In this document: in pieces, positions 40,275 to 45,685 of the stretch | Numbering within the stretch: the first letter of the stretch is position 1 | Layout of the letters: each line of letters begins with the position of its first letter | Origin: an uncultured Clostridia bacterium | GTDB lineage: Bacteria; Bacillota; Clostridia; Peptostreptococcales; Anaerovoracaceae | Assembly (NCBI GenBank): GCA_934278925.1 | Contig: CAKQWJ010000019.1 | Span: 1-45,685 of the forward strand | Length of the DNA: 45,685 nt | Reading direction: 5' to 3' | The notes under the pieces: model-generated | What the model saw: only the letters and a program-made list of their open reading frames with translations | Told to the model about the DNA's origin: nothing | The model's database searches: none | Made by a program: the position numbers and the translations under genes

Positions 40275-41615
40275 TTACATCAAACCGCGAAATAGCTTGT
40301 TTCTCTTCATAGCCTTCGGGTTGTTGAACATTTTCAGCTGCTTCTTCATCTCCGTGAACTGCTTGATCAGCGCGTTCACTTCGGTGACCGTTCTTCCGCT
40401 TCCCGCAGCAATTCTCTTTCGCCGGCTGGCGTTGAGAATGGAAGGGTCTCTTCGTTCCGCTTTGGTCATGGACTGGATAATCGCCTTCATCTGGTTCAGC
40501 TGCTCCGCGCCTCGTTCGAAGTCCAGCTGCTGCTTGTCCTTCTCGGAAATGCCCGGAATCATGCCGATTATTTTTGCCAGACCGCCCATCTTGTTGATCT
40601 GCTCCATCTGTTCGAGGAAATCGTCCAGGTCGAACTTGTTCTTCCGAAGCTTCTCTTCCATTTTCAGAGCTTCTTCTTCGGTATAGGAATTCTCCGCATG
40701 TTCGATCAGGCTCATCATATCGCCCATTCCCAGGATTCGGGAAGCGATTCGATCCGGATGGAACGGCTCCAAAGCGTCGTACTTCTCGCCGGTACCCATG
40801 AACTTGATCGGCTTGCCCGTTACGCTCTTGGCAGAAAGTGCCGCACCGCCTCGGGAGTCACCGTCCATCTTGGTCATCACGATGCCGTCCACACCCAGGG
40901 CTTCGTCGAAGCCGGAGGCGATGTTCACCGCATCCTGACCGGTGAGGGCGTCTACCACCAGCAGAATCTCGTGAGGGCGGATGTTCTTCTTGAGCTGTTT
41001 CAGCTCATCCATCAGCTTCTCATCGATCTGCAGCCGGCCGGCAGTATCCACAATCAATACGTTGCAGCCCTTGCGTTCTGCCGCATCCACCGCAGCTTTG
41101 GCGATTTCCACCGGGTCGCTGGATTCCCGCATGGTGAATACCGGGGTATTCACTGCTTTTCCAACCACTTCCAGCTGATCGATTGCCGCCGGACGGTACA
41201 CGTCGCAGGCACAGAGCATCGGTTTCTTTCCGTTCTGTTTCAGGTAATTGGCTAATTTTCCGCAGGTGGTGGTTTTACCGGTACCCTGGAGTCCTACCAT
41301 CATGTAGACGGTAAAACCGCTCGGGGAATAGGTGAGCTTGCTGTTGGCGCCGCCCATCATGTCCACCAGTTCATCTTTGACGATCTTGACAACCTGCTGT
41401 GCCGGGGTCAGGCTCTTCATCACGTCCTGGCCCATGGCCTTTTCCTTCACATCCGCAACGAACTTCTTTACCACTTTGAAGTTGACGTCCGCTTCCAGCA
41501 ATGCCAGCTTAACTTCCCGCATCGCCGAATCGATGTCCTTCTCCGTGAGAACACCCTTGCCGCGCAGATGTCTGAAGGTATCTTGCAACTTATCCGCTAA
41601 TCCTTCAAATGCCAT
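40275..41615 (-). CDS. ffh: Signal recognition particle protein Ffh
   Basis: GTPase that, with SRP RNA, delivers ribosomes making membrane proteins to FtsY. It has 446 residues: N domain (about 1-90), G domain with P-loop GLQGTGKT (108-115), DTAGR, TKMDGDSRGGAAL, and a Met-rich M domain (about 300-446) for signal sequences and SRP RNA, with GSGRTVTEVN. GGAG, placed in the last codons of ylxM, serves as its ribosome site. The ylxM stop is 3 bases upstream of the ATG, so the two are coupled. Confidence 0.98.
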   Translation of the reverse strand: MAFEGLADKLQDTFRHLRGKGVLTEKDIDSAMREVKLALLEADVNFKVVKKFVADVKEKAMGQDVMKSLTPAQQVVKIVKDELVDMMGGANSKLTYSPSGFTVYMMVGLQGTGKTTTCGKLANYLKQNGKKPMLCACDVYRPAAIDQLEVVGKAVNTPVFTMRESSDPVEIAKAAVDAAERKGCNVLIVDTAGRLQIDEKLMDELKQLKKNIRPHEILLVVDALTGQDAVNIASGFDEALGVDGIVMTKMDGDSRGGAALSAKSVTGKPIKFMGTGEKYDALEPFHPDRIASRILGMGDMMSLIEHAENSYTEEEALKMEEKLRKNKFDLDDFLEQMEQINKMGGLAKIIGMIPGISEKDKQQLDFERGAEQLNQMKAIIQSMTKAERRDPSILNASRRKRIAAGSGRTVTEVNALIKQFTEMKKQLKMFNNPKAMKRNKLFRGLM

Positions 41616-41618
41616 CTT

Positions 41619-41984
41619 CTACTCCATTAAATCTTTAATCATATCGGTGAGCACCCGGATATCCTGCCGAACCCCTTCATCCAGGGTGTCATCCTTCCGG
41701 TACTTCTCCGCGATCTGTTCCACTTGCTCGTACTTTCGCAGGTTCTCCAGATACTTTCGAACCAGACCCAGCCGTTCTTCATATTTCTCCAGGGACTTCT
41801 CTGCCTTCTTCAGTGTGTAGTGCACTCCCTGACGGCTCTGTCCCAAATCCTCTGCAATCTCTGCCAGCGAAAGGTTGTCCTCATGATACAGGTTCATGAT
41901 TTCTTTCTTGTTCTCATCCAGCAGTTCGCCGTAAAAGTCGTACAGCAGACTTGCATATTCTACTTTGGATAAATTCTCAATCAT
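41619..41984 (-). CDS. ylxM: YlxM-family SRP-associated regulator
   Basis: 121-residue UPF0122 protein with a sigma-70 region-4-like helix-turn-helix: NLSLAEIAEDLGQSRQGVHY (about 37-56) followed by TLKKAEKSLEKYEERLG. Homologues modulate SRP activity and lie before ffh, as here. The ATG has no ribosome site, and the -10 of a near-perfect promoter (41993-42021) ends only 8 bases upstream, so the mRNA would have a leader of about 2 bases or none. Confidence 0.95.
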   Translation of the reverse strand: MIENLSKVEYASLLYDFYGELLDENKKEIMNLYHEDNLSLAEIAEDLGQSRQGVHYTLKKAEKSLEKYEERLGLVRKYLENLRKYEQVEQIAEKYRKDDTLDEGVRQDIRVLTDMIKDLME

Positions 41985-41992
41985 ACTTGCCT

Positions 41993-42021
41993 AATATACC
42001 ATAAGAAGGAGGCGGTGTCAA
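41993..42021 (-). promoter_or_regulatory. Promoter of the ylxM-ffh operon, placed for a leaderless mRNA
   Basis: Minus-strand TTGACA (42021-42016), 17-base spacer, TATATT (41998-41993). A 7-bp inverted repeat, GTGTCAA-N9-TTGACAC (42015-42037), covers the -35 and may be an operator. Confidence 0.8.
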
Positions 42022-42130
42022 GAATTTTCTTTGACACTGTCTCCCTCTTTTTTCCGTTGAACATTTCTGTTGAGGCTCCGCCCGCATGTGATGGCTTCGC
42101 CGTACCTGTTTGGCCTCCGCCCACCTTGCG

Positions 42131-43003
42131 CTAGTACGCTAAAATCTCGTACCCGTCTTCGGTGATGAGCACCTGAATCTCCCACTGTGCCGACGGCTTT
42201 CCGTCTCTGGTGTATACGGTCCAACCGTTGTCCTTATCCGTGTAAACCTGCGGTTTTCCCAGGTTAATCATCGGCTCGATGGTGAAGACCATGCCCGGTG
42301 CCATAACCATCTCCGTGCCTTTTTTTGTGGTAAAACCAACCCACGGATCCTCGTGGAACTCCAAGCCGCAGCCGTGACCGCCGATTTCCCGAACCACGCT
42401 GTAGCCCTGGGATTTGGCAAAATCATTGATGGCCTGTCCCATGTCGCCGAGATAGCCCCATGGCTTCACCTGCTCCAGTCCGATTTCAATGGCTTTGTGG
42501 ACATCCTCCACCAGCTTGCGGTTCTCCGGAGCCACATTTCCGATGCAGAACATCCGGGAGGAATCGGAATAAAAACCATTCAAAATCGTGGATACGTCCA
42601 CGTTGATGATATCTCCGTCCTTCAATATTACATCCTCGGAAGGGATGCCGTGGCATACCTCCTCATTGATGGAGGTGCACACGCTCTTCGGAAAACCTTC
42701 GTAATCCAGCGGCGCCGGAATTCCGCCCCGCTTGGTGGTCTCGTCGTACACCCATTTATCGATCTCCGCAGTGCTGATGCCTTCCCGAATATGTTCCGCC
42801 ACATAATCCAGCACCGCAATGTTTACCTGCGCACTCTTGCGAATTCCCTCAATTTCATCCGGCGTCTTGATAATATCCCGGCTTGGAACCACTGCGCCCA
42901 TGTCGTATAATTCTTCCAATTTACGATCGAACTCGTAATGGCATTTCTTGTATTTCTTTCCGCTGCCGCACCAGCACGGATCATTTCTTCCCCAATCCGT
43001 CAT
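42131..43003 (-). CDS. map: Methionine aminopeptidase, type I with SEC-C motif
   Basis: Metalloprotease removing the initiator Met from new proteins. It has 290 residues. The N-terminal 24 residues are a SEC-C zinc motif (CWCGSGKKYKKCH, 10-22) that likely docks to the ribosome. The catalytic domain follows with IINVDVSTILNGFYSD (first Asp ligand), DSSRMF (second Asp), GGHGCGLEFHEDP (His ligand), and GMVFTIEPMI (Glu ligand). The start at 43003 follows GGAG by 9 bases; an upstream in-frame start at 43054 is not supported. It is monocistronic here, outside its usual ribosomal-protein cluster. Confidence 0.97.
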   Translation of the reverse strand: MTDWGRNDPCWCGSGKKYKKCHYEFDRKLEELYDMGAVVPSRDIIKTPDEIEGIRKSAQVNIAVLDYVAEHIREGISTAEIDKWVYDETTKRGGIPAPLDYEGFPKSVCTSINEEVCHGIPSEDVILKDGDIINVDVSTILNGFYSDSSRMFCIGNVAPENRKLVEDVHKAIEIGLEQVKPWGYLGDMGQAINDFAKSQGYSVVREIGGHGCGLEFHEDPWVGFTTKKGTEMVMAPGMVFTIEPMINLGKPQVYTDKDNGWTVYTRDGKPSAQWEIQVLITEDGYEILAY

Positions 43004-43036
43004 CTTGTTGTCTCCTCTCAGTTTTTTACATGTATA

Positions 43037-43064
43037 ATTGTACACCAATTGCAATTTTTTTCAA
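43037..43064 (-). promoter_or_regulatory. Candidate promoter of map
   Basis: Minus-strand TTGAAA (43064-43059), 16-base spacer, TACAAT (43042-43037). Confidence 0.5.
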
Positions 43065-43087
43065 GGTAGATATGTCTAATAACGGGG

Positions 43088-43119
43088 AAAAATGAACCGG
43101 ATGCGGCCGGTTCATTTTT
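43088..43119 (-). terminator. Terminator of the surface protein gene
   Basis: Perfect 13-bp stem AAAAATGAACCGG / CCGGTTCATTTTT with a 6-base loop, 11 bases after the stop codon; T run on both strands. Confidence 0.85.
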
Positions 43120-43129
43120 CTTTCTGCTT

Positions 43130-45289
43130 CTATTTAATTTTTTTGCTGAGCTTCGTGGAGCTGTAAGCTCCGTAGTAGGTTTTTCCGCTCACCTTCTTAT
43201 ACGCACGGACCTTCACGTAATATTTCTTGCCCTTCTTCAGTTTCTTAACGGTTTTGGTCTGGGCCGTGGTGGTGGTTGTCTTCCACTTCTTGGTTCCTTT
43301 TTGTTTGTAATAGATTTTATAGGTGGAACCGCCGGTGGTGCTTGCTTTGCCGGACATTTTTATCTTTAAGCTTTTTTTCGCCGGGGTCAGCGATTTGATG
43401 CCCGGTTTTTTCGGTACGATGGTAAAAGTAAAACTCTTCGTGCCGTCGTATTTGCCGGTGAGATTTATTTTTACCGTGTACTTGCCCACGTTCTTTCTGC
43501 CGCTTGCGTAGCTTACGGTATAATCCGAGCCAAGTGCCAGGGTGCGGCCTTTGGAATCCTTCACCGTTACCGCCGGAGTCTTTGTTTTTTTGTTGTATAC
43601 GTAGGATGCTGCCGCCAGCTTCATCTGGGACACTTTCGCAACAGTCACCTTTTTCCGTGCCAATTCCGTCTTGCAGTCTTTGCATGTCTCCACTTCTTCG
43701 TAATAGCCGTCTTCGGAAGTTGTGGCTTTCTTCAGACCTTCCACCGTAAAGAGGGATGTCTCATGGCCGCATCGAATTTCAATCGGAACCCATATACTGA
43801 CGCTCTTCCAGTATTCATTATAATCGCTCTGAGCCACACCCGTCATCTCAGTTCCGTTCACGTATACTTTCAGCGATGAGGTATCGAATTCGGCACCATT
43901 ATGCTTGAAATCGCATCCGCTCTTCGCATGTACTTGGAACAGGGCATAATAATACTTGTCCGCATCGATTAAATCCGGTGTCTCGCTTTCAATCTGAGTT
44001 CTCGTTCCGGTCATGCCCGCTCCGGTGTACGAAAACAGATATGCGTTCTGGATTATGGTGTCCGTATCTTCCCCATTGCTTGTGGAATGCTGCTTTCGGG
44101 AGTTTCCCACTTCCTTTGCCAAGTCATATGCCAAAGTGCCGACTTTCGCATTGTCCGTCGTAAAATCGATATGGATGGTATCCACCTGCATCAGCTGCTT
44201 CACTTTCACCTTTGCTGCCGCTTCTTTGGATGGATCTTTTACCGAAGTCGCATAGAGGAGCACTTCATCTGCAGTTTCGTCATTTCCCACCGTTAAAGTG
44301 CACTTCTGCCCATCCGGTACAATCTTCGTATCCGCACTGGCATTTTTCTCCAGTCGCCAATTCACCTCGTGGGTGTGGGTGCCTTCCACAATGGCTTCAA
44401 ATTCTGCATTCTCTCCCACATAAACCGTCTTCTCTTCCGGACTGACGGCAACGCTGGTAATCTCCAGCACATCAATCAAGTTGATAATCCGCGCATCTGT
44501 CTTTGAAGGATCCTTTTCGCTGGTTACTTTTACCGTGATTTGCTTTGCCGTTTCATCTTTGGCCACGGTCAGCAATCCATCATTATTGATGGCAGTTCCG
44601 GAATTCGCCGCACCCTCGATGCTCCATTTTACCGCATCGTATCCGTCTCCGTAAGATTTAATGTCGTGCCGGAATCGGATCGTGCTGCCCTTCTCTGCAC
44701 TGGTATCGCTGTTGGTAATTCCGAGTGAGTATACTTTGCTTGATTTATCGATTTCAATCGGGACCCATACACTGATGCTCTTCCAACGTTCATTATAATA
44801 ATCCTGTACAACCCCTGTTATTTCTGTTATTTCCGTTCCGTTAATGTCCACCTTCAGCGATGAGGTGTCGAACTTCGTGCCATCATGCTTGAAATCGCAT
44901 CCGTCTCCCGCTTTTACTTCGAACAACGCATAGTAGTATTTATCCGGATCGATTAAGTCCGGCGTCTCGCTTTCAATCTGAGTTCTCGTTCCGGTCATGT
45001 CCGGTCCGGTATACGAAAACAGATATACGTTCATAACAGAGATATCCGCATCAGTTCCATTGCTTGCGGCATGCTCCCTTAAGGAACTATTCACTTCGTT
45101 TCTCAAGTTATACGCCAGATTCGTCGGATAGGCATTCGTCGTCGTGAAATCGAGATTGATCTTGTCGACGATCTTATCCGATTCTCCGGACGTTCCTTCT
45201 GCCGCATATGCGGTTCCCAGCCATCCCACCGGCAACATGGTCATCACCATCGCCAGGCTCAGCAGGATGCTACAAAATTTCTTCTTCAT
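43130..45289 (-). CDS. Secreted multi-domain surface protein with Ig-like repeats
   Basis: 719-residue exported protein. A signal peptide (1-29) has a basic start MKKKF, a hydrophobic core, and a likely cut at AYA-AEG. A novel domain of about 145 residues occurs twice (about 40-185 and 385-525), sharing MTGTRTQIESETPDLID, KYYYALF, GCDFKH, FDTSSLKV and ISVWVPIEI or SIWVPIEI. Between the copies lie two Big_2-like bacterial Ig domains. The C-terminal third has a Cys pair (CKDC), a repeat-type segment around YTVSYASGRKNVGKYTV, and a Lys-rich fibronectin-III-like end typical of clostridial surface proteins. There is no LPXTG motif, so retention by charge or an unknown mechanism is likely. GGGAGG lies 8 bases before the ATG at 45289. 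It is controlled through the terminator at 45312-45342. Confidence 0.85.
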   Translation of the reverse strand: MKKKFCSILLSLAMVMTMLPVGWLGTAYAAEGTSGESDKIVDKINLDFTTTNAYPTNLAYNLRNEVNSSLREHAASNGTDADISVMNVYLFSYTGPDMTGTRTQIESETPDLIDPDKYYYALFEVKAGDGCDFKHDGTKFDTSSLKVDINGTEITEITGVVQDYYNERWKSISVWVPIEIDKSSKVYSLGITNSDTSAEKGSTIRFRHDIKSYGDGYDAVKWSIEGAANSGTAINNDGLLTVAKDETAKQITVKVTSEKDPSKTDARIINLIDVLEITSVAVSPEEKTVYVGENAEFEAIVEGTHTHEVNWRLEKNASADTKIVPDGQKCTLTVGNDETADEVLLYATSVKDPSKEAAAKVKVKQLMQVDTIHIDFTTDNAKVGTLAYDLAKEVGNSRKQHSTSNGEDTDTIIQNAYLFSYTGAGMTGTRTQIESETPDLIDADKYYYALFQVHAKSGCDFKHNGAEFDTSSLKVYVNGTEMTGVAQSDYNEYWKSVSIWVPIEIRCGHETSLFTVEGLKKATTSEDGYYEEVETCKDCKTELARKKVTVAKVSQMKLAAASYVYNKKTKTPAVTVKDSKGRTLALGSDYTVSYASGRKNVGKYTVKINLTGKYDGTKSFTFTIVPKKPGIKSLTPAKKSLKIKMSGKASTTGGSTYKIYYKQKGTKKWKTTTTTAQTKTVKKLKKGKKYYVKVRAYKKVSGKTYYGAYSSTKLSKKIK

Positions 45290-45311
45290 GGATATATCCT
45301 CCCTTTCCACC

Positions 45312-45342
45312 AAAAAACCGCAACACCTCAGGCATTGCGGTT
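45312..45342 (-). terminator. Intrinsic terminator overlapping a leader ORF stop codon
   Basis: On the minus strand AACCGCAAUGCC pairs with GGUGUUGCGGUU (12 bp, two G-U pairs), leaving UGA as the loop, followed by six U. The UGA is the stop codon of the 35-codon ORF upstream. The hairpin ends 22 bases before the surface protein start codon and just before its ribosome site. Confidence 0.85.
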
Positions 45343-45435
45343 ATCTTTTAAATATAGGCACACCGAAAACAGCGCCTCCGGCGAGTACGTATCAATTTCC
45401 CATATGGAAATTTGCCGATCGATTGAACGCGTCAT
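45328..45435 (-). CDS. 35-residue small ORF (leader peptide candidate)
   Basis: ATG at 45435, TGA at 45328-45330, 35 codons. GGGAGG lies about 10 bases upstream, and a good promoter (45470-45499) precedes it, so translation is likely. The peptide begins MTRSIDRQISIWEID and ends LYLKDNRNA. It is balanced in charge, with one Trp and one Cys and no run of a single amino acid that would mark a classical amino-acid attenuator. Its last four codons and stop form the left arm and loop of the terminator at 45312-45342. It may be a leader peptide controlling the surface protein gene, or a small protein in its own right. Confidence 0.6.
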   Translation of the reverse strand: MTRSIDRQISIWEIDTYSPEALFSVCLYLKDNRNA

Positions 45436-45469
45436 AAGGATGCACCTCCCGGTCGTTAGTTGTAAAAGA

Positions 45470-45499
45470 ATTTTATCATGAGAATTGCTTTTCCGTCAA
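45470..45499 (-). promoter_or_regulatory. Promoter of the leader ORF and surface protein gene
   Basis: Minus-strand TTGACG (45499-45494), 18-base spacer, TAAAAT (45475-45470), 35 bases before the leader ORF. Confidence 0.65.
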
Positions 45500-45550
45500 T
45501 CAGAAACAACTGAACTTAGAGGGCTGGTCGAATGACTTGAGGTAATCGGA

Positions 45551-45589
45551 AAAGACCTGCGCCGGGCACGAGGCTCGGTGCAGGTCTTT
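45551..45589 (-). terminator. Terminator of the rRNA operon
   Basis: Ten-base stem AAAGACCTGC / GCAGGTCTTT with a further inner GC-rich stem (CCG..CGG). T-rich on the minus strand, 34 bases after the 5S rRNA end. Confidence 0.8.
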
Positions 45590-45622
45590 CGTCATTCCCA
45601 TTTTTCAAAAAAAAAGAAAAAA

Positions 45623-45685
45623 CCGGCGACTTCCTAATTTCCCAGGCAGCTTCCCACCAAGTATCTTCAGCGCTGGAGAGCTTAA
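45623..45685 (-). rRNA. rrf: 5S ribosomal RNA, 3' part (runs past the window edge)
   Basis: Read on the minus strand from the window edge, the sequence begins TTAAGCTCTCCAGCGC, continues with GAAGATACTTGGTGGGAAGC, and then GGGAAATTAGGAAGTCGCCGG. This is the conserved second half of bacterial 5S rRNA (loop B/helix III to helix IV/V and the 3' strand). A T-rich stretch and a terminator hairpin follow. The 5' half and presumably the 16S and 23S genes lie to the right, outside the window. Confidence 0.9.

Noticed and set aside
45312..45435. Known riboswitch class (for example c-di-GMP) before the surface protein
   Set aside because: No conserved aptamer motif is found; the same bases form a continuous 35-codon ORF with a ribosome site.
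45144..45437. 97-codon open frame on the + strand at the surface protein start
   Set aside because: It is antisense to the signal peptide, the terminator and the leader ORF; no ribosome site.

Overview
The window comes from the chromosome of a Gram-positive anaerobe of the Firmicutes/Clostridia type with a mid-50s GC content. The evidence is DivIVA and SepF instead of Gram-negative division accessory proteins, the ylxM-ffh-rpsP-khpA-rimM-trmD order, an AddA-type recombination nuclease, RqcH, a YitT protein, split transketolase subunits, strong AGGAGG ribosome sites and TTGACA/TATAAT promoters. A family-level guess (Anaerovoracaceae-like Eubacteriales) is inference only.

Layout, left to right. 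1-2 kb: a consensus promoter leaving the window, ndk, and a DUF815 ATPase. 2.2-2.8 kb: an orphan gene on the + strand. 3-12.3 kb: a minus-strand run with a POT peptide transporter, a two-gene transketolase, mgtE, and pcrA-ligA. 12.6-14 kb: gdhA with an elaborate control region. 14.3-17.8 kb: addA, followed by a very large nested hairpin. 17.9-20.5 kb: gpmI and a YitT protein. 20.5-21.7 kb: a non-coding accessory stretch with a possible small RNA, a 286-bp element bounded by terminal inverted repeats and holding three identically spaced inverted motif pairs, and a small membrane protein built from a duplicated half. 21.7-25.5 kb: aroC, a fused aroE-aroK, an unknown acidic protein and a TetR regulator in one translationally coupled operon. 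25.6-27.5 kb: yicC-gmk-rpoZ. 27.7-29.4 kb: rqcH, divergent and apparently leaderless. 29.5-32.3 kb: an AT-richer cassette of a membrane transporter and a divergent cyclophilin facing an XRE regulator. 32.3-32.9 kb: a stack of hairpins including four exact-period 86-bp tandem repeats. 32.9-43 kb: the translation/secretion/division block, in transcription order map; then ylxM-ffh-rpsP-khpA-rimM-trmD; then an HlyD-like protein-yggS-sepF-yggT-divIVA-lspA-rluD-flavoprotein. 43.1-45.4 kb: a secreted Ig-like surface protein preceded by a 35-codon ORF whose stop codon is the loop of an intrinsic terminator. The right edge is the 3' half of a 5S rRNA, so an rRNA operon enters from the right.

Most genes are housekeeping. 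The parts that deserve attention are non-coding or regulatory: the inverted-pair element (20808-21093), the 86-bp hairpin array (32509-32852), the leader-ORF/terminator overlap (45312-45435), two leaderless promoter arrangements (rqcH and ylxM), and the overlapping alternative hairpins in the peptide-transporter leader. All calls were made by reading the sequence. No database or folding program was used.
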